A stretch of 64,000 nt of DNA, taken from Adineta vaga. Taxonomy: Eukaryota; Rotifera. The stretch is from NCBI GenBank assembly GCA_021613535.1, contig CP075493.1:3038001-3102000 (forward strand). The letters run 5' to 3'. The number at the start of each line of letters is the position of its first letter. Position 1 is the stretch's first letter. A program made the translations under genes and the position numbers. The notes beneath the pieces were generated by a model. That model saw only the letters and a list, made by a program, of their open reading frames with translations, made no database searches and was not told the DNA's origin. Positions 14,489-26,639 of the stretch are shown here, piece by piece.

Positions 14489-17110
14489 CTAAGATGATTT
14501 GTTTGATGTTTTTTTCCTAAACGTCTTTCTCAATTGAATTAATTGAGTAGTTTCAGCTCTTCGCTTTTCCTCAGGGCATTTTCTGTTTCTATCTTTCGTC
14601 TCATCAATCAGATCTGAAACGGAGAAAAAGAAGAAGAAGAAGAAGAAGAAAATTGTGACAATCCTTTTCAATCCTAATCGATATCTTCTCTTTACTTCTG
14701 ATATTGACCTTGAATGAACCGAGAAAAGAAACACATTTATCATCATTATTTACCTTGTGATGATGATGATGATGATGAAGAGATAGTCATCTCTCGTAAA
14801 ACTTCCGTTGAACGATAATATTCTCGATGTGATATGGTTGTTGTTCGCGTATGTTTAGGACGCTTTCGACGTGGTATAGCTAACCGTGAAGTTCTTAATT
14901 GGATAGTTGTAGAGAATGGAATAGTTGGTGCTGTTGTCGTCGTCGTTAGTGTTGTTACTGTAGCGAATAATTGAATACTTTTTGAATGAGTTCCTAATGT
15001 ATTTGATCCTGTACATGTATATTCGCCTTGATCTTCTATGGAGAAATCTTTGACAACAAGTTCAGCCATGATATAATTTTCCATATAAGTTGAAACATAT
15101 TGATGTATATGATGATTATTAATTAATTTCACTTCATCTTTCATCCAAAAAACTTTATCTAATGGACTCATTAATACACGACATTTTAAATGAATTTCAT
15201 TTTGATTTGAATCAACAAATAAAACTTTCGAAGTTAATTCTTCATCAGTTCGAGATAGGAAAACAAGAGTAATTTCTGGTGCATATTGAATCGTTAATTG
15301 AAATGAACGTGCTACATCCGGTGGATAACCATTACTAGCAATACATTCATATCGACGACGTGTCTGTCGCGACACATTATAAAGTGTTACTTCATTTCGA
15401 TCACTGATGACTAGAAAGAAAGAAAGAAACAAAAGAAATATATAATGCACTGAACCCAATGAAATGCGAAGCCTCTACAGGGTCGAGTGGCTCAATTATC
15501 CTCTCTTTATTCGACACTATTAATATGAAGTTCGTTGTGTTGTTTTTGTTGTTCTATATGCATATAAAAATGTCCGAGAGACCTCAACTGTTCAATTAGA
15601 CATTGTTGTTTTAAGAGATTCTTCTTCTTTGTTTTACTTGAAGAAGATGTCATACTTTTAGCATTGTCTGTTTGATCATATGACAGTATACGAATTTTTG
15701 GCATTGGTTTTCCATGTGCATAACATTTAATAGTGAAATTTGAACCTGATCTAATCGGAGATGGATACGGTTCTGTTGTTAACTCATCAATAATCTTTGG
15801 TGGAACTAAAAAGAGATTGATTGTTTTGTTTTCAATGAAAGAAATTGTATTCGTCTTGATTTTCTTACCTTTTACATCTAATGTTATTGTTTTATACATT
15901 CCTGTATTGATCACACATCGATAGATACCAGCATCATCCTCATCAATATCATCAATTTGTAAATTCCATTCATCAGCATATGCATGTAATAATGATATAC
16001 GCGGATCACCATTGATTGCTCGATCTTCCATCGTAAGAATTGAGCTATTGTTTAATTTCATCCAAATAACCTGAACAATAAAAGATAGAAAATTCGTTCG
16101 TTCTCTGTCTCTATCAATAATTCATGATTACTTTAAATGGACTATTGCCATTATTATTCTTAGTATCTTGTATTGAGACGTAACATGGTAATAATGCTCG
16201 TTTACCCACAACAACAGAAATAGTTTCATGTGATTGATCAAAATTTGCTTGATCTATATGAACAAAAAAAAAAGAAAAGAAATATGAAGGACTATACAAT
16301 CTTGTATATCATGAAAAGAGCACGATATAATTATCGACATAATATGTAACCGATTAGTTCTGTCGTGGAATGTCGACAAAAAAATGATCAATGAGAAACA
16401 AAAGCAAACTTATCAAAATATTTGTTCATTCACTAGATAACCAATATCTATTTTTGTTCGTCTCGATGAGTATTTTATGCTTTCATCTGTTTATCTCACT
16501 GTATCGATCTCAGTTATTTTCAAATTAGTCCAAGGTTAAAATCAAGTATACTATCATTAGAAAGAAATCGGACGTTAATCATGTCTGTTCGATCGATTTC
16601 AATTGAATATCTCTTAAGCAAGACAAAGGCGTTTATTATATTCTCATCGTAGTAGGGTGTCCAAACTAGAAATTTGATGGATGAACATACTTCAGACAGA
16701 AACACTCTTTCTTTTCTCATGACAAGAACTTAATGTTTAAACATGTCGCCGGTATCACTATAACCTCTATTTCCGTCTTTTGTTAATCTATTCGAAAATA
16801 GCTCGAAGCAAAACAAGGTGAATAATGTAATCGATTATGTTTCCAAATGATGTGCATATATTTATTTAGTTATTAAATTAAAAGAAGAAAAGAAAAGAAA
16901 AACTCTCATTGCTTTGAAAGAACAAACTGGTTCCACACAGATGTACATAATGTCTACTCAATCATCATCTGGTGCATTCGAATAGAAGGGAAATTCTGAT
17001 GTAATCAGTCGAGAAAAGCGAACATTTTCGTTTCTTTTCTTTGTTTGATATTTACCTGATGTATTTGCGAATGATATTATTGAAAGAATTAAAAATAGAA
17101 ATAGTAACAT
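14489..17110 (-). CDS. Three-Ig-domain cell-surface protein, lachesin/LSAMP (IgLON)-like
   Basis: Six exons: 17056-17110 (signal peptide MLLLFLFLILSIISFA), 16132-16253, 15869-16070, 15518-15805, 14754-15410, 14489-14613. They sum to 1449 nt, 482 residues. Three Ig domains can be seen by their Cys pairs: LLPCYVSI with AGIYRCVIN, FTIKCYAHGKPMP with RRYECIASNGYPPD, and IHLKCRVLM with GEYTCTGSNTLG. VPPKI between the first two is typical of lachesin/IgLON adhesion proteins of neurons and septate junctions. After the third Ig comes a Thr-rich, then Arg-rich and Ser-rich tail (TTLTTTTTAPT; SSSSSSSSQG). The last exon is highly charged with no membrane segment, so this form looks secreted unless an alternative 3' end is used. 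The first intron is about 800 nt. Confidence 0.88.
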
Positions 17111-18838
17111 TGTAAAAAGCAAAATGTATACAGTTCGTCTTCGTCTGTCGGTAGATATAGTTTATGTACAGTTCGTGATTCTATTTAATAATATCAAAAA
17201 TGTATTCACGCTTCGTTTAGGGATGTATAAGAGAGAAAATATAGATCTCTTCTTTTCTCTTTCGCGATGGTGGAACGAGAAAAGAGAGAAGAAGAGAAGA
17301 AGAAGAAAAAGAAGAAAGAAAAAAATGTATGAACTCGTTCTCTCTCTCTCTCTTCCCTTCTCTCTTTCGTTCTGAACTTGATTCTTTTATAGACTGAAGA
17401 AACTTACCGCGAGACTGAAAAACGAGCTGATGATGATGATGATCTGTATAGATCAGAGAAGAAAAGAAGTGAGCGGTAATTTGTTCATCATCATCGTCTT
17501 TGAATGAAGAAATGCTGGATTGCACATGTTTTTATGTACATATATATATCTATCTATACATACGCATTGCATTCAATCGATGGCAGAAAAAGTTTGACAA
17601 TGACCCGTAACTGTTACGAGAAATGAGAGAATAGCAATATGCTCGTAATAAAACATATTCATTTCGGAAGGAAAAATGAAACATGTTTAGATTATTAAAA
17701 TCCAAATGAGTCAATTATCTGTCTGTTAGTAATGATGTCATTACATCAAATATACAGTGATAATCATCGATGAATTGTACCATGTACGTTAAGTATCTCT
17801 TAAACGCTGTTCATAGTTAGTATACTGCTGAGTAAACCAGCATATATGTAGAAAAAAAGAAGAAGAAGTTAGTTTAGATCGATGGCATCATCTATAGACG
17901 ATGCCGCTCCTCCTTCGTCTTAATCATCGCATGAATGAACACACGACTATAATCTGGCAAAGTAATCGTACACTTGATCCTTTATATATAGTTTTGTTGC
18001 ATAAGTCTATCAGAAAATGAATGATGAAATTGTATATATTATATGAGCATATACATCAAATAAATGAAACGAATAGAGAACTTGAAGATCTCATCTGTGT
18101 GTATGTGTGTGTCTATGCTATTTAAGAGTGTTTTGTTGTTGAATGTGTGATCATCTTACATGAATGATTAACTTTTTGATAGTAAAGAGAACAAAAAAGG
18201 AATTTACTGACGGAACGAAATTAGATAGATCTAGTCACAAGAGAAAGAGAAGTGACTATATATATATAGATTGGCTTGAATTACACTTACCACCCATCAA
18301 GCAAGGAGAACAGTGCATCTTCATTTGACTGTTGATGAAGAGATGAACTCATGGAAAGAAAATTAAAGTGAAATTACGTCTGACTGTCTGTTCTTCACAC
18401 ATAGATGATATGACGAACGAATCAGCAACAAATTGATGTGTATATACACGTACGTCATTGAATAATCAACCTAACGGCTTAACTATCGACTTATATTGAG
18501 TGTGAAGAAGAAGACGAAGAATCATCGATAGATTCAATCGTATTGACACTTGATTTATATCAGAGATTTTCGAGAAAGATTAGAGAAAGTCTTTCGTCTT
18601 TTTTTTCTTCAAATTACCAATAAAATAATGATCAACTTTCAAATAGAATATTGTATAATATCAAACTTTCGTTTTATGTTCATAAATTGTCGGTATTTTT
18701 CTTTCGTTTCGATTCACACTATGCAGGAATGTCTGATTTTAGTAGAAATTTCTTTTCATCCGACGAAAAAAGAAACAGGTGTAATAGACTAAATGAAATA
18801 TCTTTTCTCATCAAGATTCCTACATTGATAAATTTATT
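17111..18838. other. Intergenic with a purine/pyrimidine inverted tract
   Basis: About 1.7 kb upstream of the Ig gene. An almost pure GA tract (17277-17325) is followed by a CT tract (17338-17372); the two are partly complementary and could form a long imperfect hairpin or triplex. ORFs crossing it are low complexity and not credible genes. ATG/GAT-type short repeats occur near 17430-17455. No other feature was seen. Confidence 0.5.
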
Positions 18839-21120
18839 TCAAACAGCTGCATAAAATTCAATTGGAATGACTAGTTTTTGTTGAAGAAATTTTCTTCGTG
18901 CATAAGAATCGACAGTTCTTTGTTGTAAATCAATATTTAGAATATTTTCAAGAAAGATTCGTAATGGTAAAATATGTTCATCGAGTTGCATCCAAAGTGT
19001 AAGAACATTTTCAATAATATGATGAATACGAACGGATGATGTTTTGGGTAGATAACCCGATTTAATATGTTCGAAATCAGTTTCTAATTAAATCAAAAAT
19101 GATTATTTGACAAATATTTTAATATATGAAGATTTACCATTGAATGGTGATTGATAATAATAGAGAACAGGATGAAGAAAATTCGATCGATCGGCTGTAT
19201 TAATTGAAGCAGAAACACGATCAAATGCAAAAACATCGCGACCTATTTATTCCAATGAAATGAATTCTTATTATTCAAATTTTACAAAAGAAAACAAATT
19301 CAACTGACCTGCACCGGAATAATTCATTCCATATTGCATATTCAATATCAGAATATTATTCGATGTATAACCAGTTATATCTTCAAGACGTGGAAGTAAT
19401 CGAAGAGGAAATTCTTCAAGATATCGACATTGACGATGAATTCTATCAATAGAATAATCTGATATTGAAAAACAAAATAGAAGACAATATATATACCGAT
19501 CAATAAGAATAATATCAACAAGTTGACCAAACATTTGATAGATTCCATCGGCTTCATTTATTCGTTTAATTATATAATTTGTTAATATATGCCATGGAAT
19601 AAGAATTGATGGCCATTTTTGCTGATGATAACGATATTCAAATATTCGATGTAGTGCTCGAGTTGTATAACGAAATCCATGAATAAATCCACCGGATGAT
19701 TTACGAAAATCTAATGAATGAGTTAGAGTACCAGCAAAATACAAATGATCATAATCAAATGATTGATAATCAGAACGAATTTTTGGATATTTCTTTGTTC
19801 GACCAAGATTCTTCGCCATTTGTACATCTCTTAATATAAATAGAAGGATTAATAAAACACGAATGTTTATCAAAACTTTCGAGACAATACTAACCGATGC
19901 CAAATTGAATTATCAAATTGAAAACCTAAACATCGAATTACTCGATCATAAACTGTTGCTTCTTGTCGTTCTTGAATCGATATATTCGTATCTGTTTGTT
20001 TACGTTTCAATTGAAAACGACCATCAATAGCTCGTTGATATAATTCATGATCTAATAAATCAATTTCAACTAATGCATCTAATGATTTCAATTGATAGGT
20101 ATCCAATAATTGATTATTAATTGCTCTAAAAATAAAATTTCCAAACAATAAATTGACGTAATCTAATCATCAAACCTAAGATCGCCAACATAATGTGTTG
20201 CATATGCATTTCGTACACGAGATCGAGAGATCATATGAATAAAATTTGTCACATCATAGATATGTTGAGCAACTTCAAATGCTGAATTTCCTCTACCTAA
20301 AATTTATCATTCAAACAAAATTCTTCCTATCTTTCTTCCAGTTTAGATTAACCTAAGATTAAAATCGATTTATTTTCAAATTCTTCAACATTGAGTGATA
20401 GATTTTCATATCCAGTTGCTAATTCAATTCCATATATTGGTGGAATATTTGGAATAAATAAACCTGTAGCGACGATAACCATTCTAAATGAATTCATTTT
20501 ATTATGAAACATTTTCTTCTCGTCATACTATACTAACCCACAAGTATAACGATTTTGATGTTGATCATTCATATGAAAACGTATTATGGATGAATAGGAA
20601 CATTCTTTCGAATGACAAGTTGTTGTTTGTTGAGATATAGGTTGAAGATTTTCAATTGTCGTATTAAATTGTATATGAAGTTTATAATGATGAGAAAAAT
20701 CATTGAGATAATCAATCATAAGATCAGCAGATGGAAATAATTGTTTCGAACGATGAGTAAATCGAAGTTGTTCATCATCGGATAATAAAGAATTCCAATC
20801 ATGTCTTAAATTAAATTTTCGATTTCGTTCTCCGGTATAACGTTTATTGATACTAATCAGTCGACGATGTCGAGGATAATCAATGAAAAATGAACCTAAG
20901 ATACAAGATTTATTGAATAATTAATTTGATTGATTTTACCTGCTTGAGATGTTTTTTCATAGATGATATAATCTCGTTGAGTTTGTTGAAGAAAATAAGC
21001 TAATTGTAAACCACTCGGACCAGCTCCAATGATACAATATTCATGGAATTTCGTTTGATCGAAACAAAGACTATGATCAATTAAAAATAAGACAAAAAGA
21101 AGAAGACAAAGAATTTTCAT
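18839..21120 (-). CDS. FOXRED2: FOXRED2-like FAD-dependent ER oxidoreductase
   Basis: Flavoprotein of the FOXRED2 (ERFAD) family, an ER-lumen protein linked to ER-associated degradation. A signal peptide ([19 protein letters not shown]) is followed by the FAD-binding motif [17 protein letters not shown], then [20 protein letters not shown] and [11 protein letters not shown] (family signatures), a second dinucleotide motif [89 protein letters not shown] and [12 protein letters not shown]. About eight short introns interrupt it. Compared with human FOXRED2, the protein stops soon after the [11 protein letters not shown] region, at FYAAV, and lacks the KEEL retention tail and the variable segment before it. 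If it stays in the ER, it must do so by another route or an unseen 3' exon. Confidence 0.92.
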
Positions 21121-21341
21121 TTCGAAATGGTTTTTTATTCTAAAAATTTTGTTTTATTACTAAAAGATTAACTGATGCTGACAATGAGAATTAAAAGCAG
21201 ATGGTCGATATGATTACTTTCCAGTTAAATAAATGTCAATAGTAAATAACTCTAAATTTTCGATTATTTATTTAAAATTTACGAACTATTATTCACACAT
21301 TCAATTAAAAGCATTACACAAATGAATTCTGATACGATAGT

Positions 21342-21890
21342 TTAACGTTGAAGTACTGCTTTGACAAAATCTTCATAAGTAACCATTCCTTTTTTATCTT
21401 CAAAGTCTCCAATAAGTTGTTCTACTTCATCATCAGTCATTCGTTCACCTATAATCAAAAGGAAATTATGCATTCATATCGATTTGCCTTCTGTTCATAC
21501 CTAATGTTGTCAATAAATGACGTAATTCAGTTGCTGGAATTAAACCATTTCCATCCTTATCAAAAACTCGTAGAGCATCGATAAATTCTTCGGGATAAAC
21601 AACATTATCTTTTTGACGACTTAAGCGTTCAAAGATGACTTGAAATTGTTCAATTGATAAACGTTCGACACGTTGAAGATCTGAGAGAAAAGAACGAATC
21701 TCTTTTTCAGTTGGATTCAATCCTAATGCACGAACTGCTTCGCCTAAATAATGTTTTGGTATGTGATTATCTCCTCGATCATCATACAAACTAAAGACTA
21801 GAATAAATTTCATTGATTAAAATTCATAATTCTTTCATTTTGATTACCTTCACGAATTTCAGCTATGATTTCATGAGTAAGTCCTGGCAT
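21342..21890 (-). CDS. Myosin essential light chain / calmodulin-like EF-hand protein
   Basis: Three exons give about 150 residues: [33 protein letters not shown], then [20 protein letters not shown] and [20 protein letters not shown]. The order and the piece [10 protein letters not shown]...[14 protein letters not shown] are closest to myosin essential light chains. Only the third EF-hand ([12 protein letters not shown]) has a full set of calcium ligands. The first loop ([12 protein letters not shown]) is degenerate, and the others lack acidic positions, as in other essential light chains. Its likely role is to stabilise the myosin neck in muscle or cytoskeleton. It is divergent from the nuclear receptor at 22677 across about 790 bp. 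A calmodulin-like protein is the alternative. Confidence 0.8.
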
Positions 21891-22676
21891 GTTGTAAAAA
21901 GAAAAAGAAACGAGAAAAAAGTCAGTGGTCTTATTTACTAGATGATAAGAGAGTAAATATGAGTAGAGATAGATAATGAATGACCTATTCTCATCTCATT
22001 CATCACTAACATGAGAGAGAGAGAGATAGACAGAACAAATTTGCACAAAAATGTTGTACTACGAATAACAATTGATTATCAATGGATGTCACTATTGAAC
22101 AGTATTCTCGATTGATCAGAGAGAACTCTACATAAAACTCAATGGATTATCATAAACAAGTCCAGAATTTAGAAATTCACTCTAATCCTTGCAAATTAGT
22201 TTCCTCTGCTCATCTTATTCATAATTAACGAGAAATCTGAAAATAGTGAATTATAGATCAGATGATCGGTCTTTTCTCTCTAGTATATTATACTTTCGCA
22301 TTGCAATTCAGTATACGTATAACAATCAACGAACAACAATGCTAATTCAGAATTCGTTTTTATTAACTCAATTTATCAACAATATTTTCCCAATTGAATT
22401 AAAATTTGTATGTATAGGGTGTAAGTCAAAGAGTAAACAGGTCAAAAGTATTTTCTTCCGTTCTATCAAAAAGAATGTCGATCTTATTAAAGATACATGT
22501 TTTACAACGATACGATGATCTATCGGCTTTGTCGTTTCTACAGTATAAAAACATAAATAACAGTGTACTTATAACCTTCTGTTTGTATATAAAGAAAATC
22601 TAACGTGTATTTTCGGTCCTTTCGCTTTAACTTCTCATTAAAAGTGCGGTGCATACAACAATTGGTGTATTTTCTG
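21891..22676. other. Divergent intergenic region
   Basis: About 790 bases lie between the light chain start and the nuclear receptor start. A polypyrimidine leader on the minus strand (21893-21921) and a short (GA)n run (22011-22025) are visible. The ORF at 22246-22518 has no recognisable features. It presumably holds both promoters. Confidence 0.45.
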
Positions 22677-24001
22677 ATGAAGACACTTGGTCATTCTTCA
22701 TCTACGATGTCTTTAGCAAATTTAAATCAAGATTCTAATACTTGCCGTATATGTGGAACTTATGCTCGATACATATACTTTGGTGTACTTTCTTGTCAAG
22801 CATGTAAAATATTTTTTCGACGTCATGCTAATACTAGAGAAGTAAGTCTTGGTTTTTCTTCTGATGAGAATGAACATAATATTTCGAATGATTTATTTAG
22901 ATAGCATTGAAATGTCTTTATAATAGTCAATGTGAAATAAATACAAATAATCGTCATATTTGTAAATCATGTCGACTTGTGAAATGTTTTCAATGTGGTA
23001 TGACAACTGACAAATTTTGTTCATTCCAACATACTAAAAGAAAGATCAAAACTTCTAAAAAAGAACAAATATCACATCACATTGAAATAGTAAGATTATT
23101 ACAGAAATGCTCGTTATAGAATATCAAAATCAACTACTCAAAGAAAATCATATTCGAGAGTTGACTTGTAATTTCATTAATGACGTACAGACAAGATTTT
23201 CGTAACATATACCATCAATATTGTTTGCTTTAGTTTCCAACATTGAATCTTTTACAATCAGATATATCATTGTTTACATCAGATCAATGGACACTTCTTT
23301 CGAATTTAAACAATATTTATCAAGAATCTCAATTATTATCGATCTGTCAACATTTAGTCGATACTCACAAGTTTTGTCGATCAAACGATATTTCTTTTCC
23401 AAGACTTGTTGAAAACTTTTTAATATCTCTTTATGAAACAACAGGAATATATCTTTATAAGAATGGTGATTTCCATGATTTATCATTTGATGATCGTTCT
23501 CTTCTACTTCATAGTGCTGCTGACAAAGTTACTTGTTTAAGTTCTACATTTATAATGAATCAATATGATTTACTCTTACTCGATATGTTTCAACATATTA
23601 TGAAAATGAAATATGGTAACTGTACTATTGATATGCAATTATCGGCAAGTAAATTTATTGATACAGATATTGTCTTAATCAAATTAGGTATATCATTATT
23701 TGCTATTTCTGAAACGACTTATATACTTAATTGTGACAACACAAAAATCTTTATAAATCATATGAAAATTATTCATATTCAAAATAGATATGCTGAAATA
23801 ACATGGAAATATTTACTTTATACATATGATTATGAACAAGCTGTAAAACGATTTCTAAAGTTAATATGTTGGCTTTTAGCTACAACGAATCTTCATATTC
23901 ATGCACAAAATCTTACATTACATGTTCAGGATGTAAATCAATTAGTCGAAAAAACTGAATTGGCATTGATATTAAATGATATAGAACAAATAATTGAGTA
24001 A
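22677..24001 (+). CDS. Divergent nuclear hormone receptor, frame break between DNA- and ligand-binding regions
   Basis: Exon 1 (start ATG 22677, or 22708, to 22841) and exon 2 (from 22901) encode a C4 DNA-binding domain: CRICGTYARYIYFGVLSCQACKIFFRR, then CLYNSQCEI...HICKSCRLVKCFQCGM. All eight zinc cysteines are present. The P-box region reads SCQACKIFF rather than the common CEGCKGFF, as in lineage-specific receptors. After EQISHHIEIVRLLQKC the frame hits a stop at 23117; the continuation (MLVIEYQNQLLKENHIRELTC) is one frame over, at about 23105-23186. A 46-nt GT-AG intron (23187-23232) then leads to a helical ligand-binding-type region to 24001. No intron I could find repairs the 23.1 kb shift. 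The helical region has no clear similarity I can name, so any ligand is unknown. It may be a recent pseudogene or contain a sequence error. Confidence 0.75.
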
Positions 24002-24425
24002 ATTTTGTCTGAAATACCAACATCATTTCAAACCTTTTTTTTTTTTATAAAACACGAATTGATGCGATTATAGTTTATAGACGTTTTAATGAAAGTTCTG
24101 ATACAGTATTTCATTGTCTATTACTTGACATTTTGTTAAATTGTCATTAATTCAATTGAAGAAAACTATCAAAAGATCAATACGCAATTTGTAGTTCATA
24201 TTAATCTAAGAAATTCATATTTGTCTCATTATTCTGTCTATCTAAATATAGTTGGTATTCATTAATATGAAAGTCATGAATTGATTGCATTAGAGATTCA
24301 CATAGAAATCTTAAAAATATATTATGATTGCTTTTAAACACGGTGATATTTACCGCCTAACCTTTATTTTCAAATGACAGAATTATCATAACAATTGATT
24401 GAAAGATAACAATAAGAATACAAAA
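24002..24425. other. Convergent spacer
   Basis: About 420 AT-rich bases between the convergent 3' ends of the nuclear receptor and the GPCR genes. Nothing beyond expected 3' UTR sequence was seen. Confidence 0.5.
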
Positions 24426-26639
24426 TCATAATTTTGATATAGTTTCTCCAGGAGATTTTTCCAATGAATTATTCATTGAAGTATCTATTGGATCGTTGAA
24501 TTCAATTTTATCTTGATCTTCATCGATTGAATCTAAGATTGGATTCGATGTCAAATGAACTAATGTATGTAATGATTTATTCCTTTCTGATTTCGATTTA
24601 TTATTTGCTAAAGTTTGTCGATAAAAAATTTGATTATCACTTTTATGATTTGTTGTCATTGAATGAACAAATTTCTTCTTCCAATTTCTATTCGAATTCT
24701 TTTTCACACCAGATGAATTTCGATAGAAATCATACAATTGAACATAATATTTATTTGTTGTATTTGCTGCTAATTGTTGTTGTTGTTGTTGATGATTTGT
24801 CGATGGATTTGCAAGAACGACAGATGTTCGATCGACAGATATGAAACGAGAACGTGGACATGCTTTAATATCATGATTTGAACATTGTCGAAACATGATC
24901 TGTTTACATGTTCGAGCAAATTTTTCCGATAGAAAACAATAAAGAATTAAATCAATGGATGCATTAATACACAAAAATAGATTAGCAAAATTATTAAAGA
25001 TTAACAAAATAATTCGATGTTTAGGAGACATTTCTGAATAACTTTCAATTAATGTTTCATATGTTAATGATAAACTTTGTGGTGTCCATAATAATAAAGC
25101 AACGAATAAACAAACGATCAAGATAATAGTTACACGACGTTTTTGTACTATTGAACGACTATGACGACGTAATTGAAAAGAATTTCCCGGATTAAATGAT
25201 ACAGATGATATAGTCGATGATTTACGACGATTTGTAGTTGAACATTCAAGTTTATTGATTGATGTCGAAGAATTTTGATTCGATTCGTAACTATGTGTTG
25301 ATTGAAGGTCATCATCAAAATGACGAGATCGATGAACATACCTAATAGGATGAATAAAATCATACAGTTGAAATTCAGTCATGAAAATCATCTTTAAATA
25401 CAAAATCTAAAGGTTATTTTTACCGATATTTTTTCATGACTTTTATCATTCATATGTAGTCAATTATACGATTTATCAAAGTCTATGATAACAACATCTG
25501 CATGTTGAGATTAATCTAACTAAAATACTTAGAATAAATATTTCCGGTTTCTTAATTGAAAAGAATTGTCCGTGAATTGAATCTTATTGAATAAATATAA
25601 TAGAACCTAGATATATCAATTCATCTCAACACTATATTGAAAAGAATGCTCTAATTTTATTAGACTAGATCGATAATAGATAGAAAGATCTCGATTTGTA
25701 TGTTCATTCTCTACGATTGGTTATTTATTCCAAGTAACAAAAAACTTCAAGCAATATGTATTTCTCATATAATTATATAAATCATTCCATGTCAACTATT
25801 AAAAAAAAAAGAAATGTCATCTACTTCTATTCACAATGATAAATTACCTATGATGTGGAAAATTAGTATTTTTAAATATTTTACAAAAGATGAAATGACG
25901 TCGTCATTTATACATGACTACATTTCATGTCATTATTATTTAGGAGAAAAAAAAAATAAGACTATTCTACATACCATATAAGTATTGAATTACATATACA
26001 TAATAAAACTAATGGTATCCAAATGATCATTATACAAATAAATACTAAATATAAACGATGAAGATGAACTAAAAATTGTTTTTCATTGGATTCTGTTGTG
26101 TTCGAATTAATGTCATATTTTGATTCTTGATGAATTAAATTATATTCAAAGAATGTTGGTAATGTGATAAGAAAAGATAACATTAAAAGTATACAGATAA
26201 GATGACGTGAACGACGTACTGAACATATACGTTTCGCATAGATCGGTTTGGCAACAGCTAATGTTCGTTCAAGTGTAAAACAAACGATTAACCATGTTGC
26301 TGTATTCGATGAAAAATCCGCAAGTGGACGTAAAATATATGATATTGTTTGAGTAAATGAATATTGAGTAAATTTTGTATGTGAAGAAAAATTTAATAGA
26401 AGTGTAAAAATTAAATAACAAGAATCAAAGAAAGCTAAGATAGTTAAATAATTATTTGTACTTGTTCGTATTAATCGTCGACGTGTTAAAACAAGAATTG
26501 AAAAACAATTACCCGTTAAACCAAATAGAACAAGTAATGGCCATATATAAAATTTAACAATCGTTCGTACATGTGATAAAAGTAAAGAATTCGTTTCGAC
26601 AATTGATAATTCATACGTATCAATTAATGACGATGACAT
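24426..26639 (-). CDS. Class A (rhodopsin-like) GPCR, peptide-receptor type
   Basis: Two exons, 25975-26639 and 24426-25341, join in frame (1581 nt, 526 residues) across a 633-nt intron, the longest confident one in this half of the window. Exon 1 has TM1-TM5: GLTGNCFSILVL (TM1 Asn), LTILAFFDSCYLI (TM2 Asp), IVCFTLERTLAVAKPIYAK (an E-R-T variant of the DRY motif) and WIPLVLLCICNSILIW (TM5). Exon 2 has a long basic third loop, TM6 (LIVCLFVALLLWTPQSLSL) and TM7 (LFLCINASIDLILYCFLS, a variant of NPxxY), then a long Ser/Asn/Lys-rich tail. The pattern resembles FMRFamide-like and other peptide receptors of invertebrates. The ligand cannot be told. N-terminal start ATG 26639; no signal peptide. Confidence 0.88.

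Noticed and set aside
17124-17525. Overlapping ORFs on both strands with Arg/Lys/Ser runs
   Set aside because: They are translations of the GA/CT simple repeat; composition explains them.
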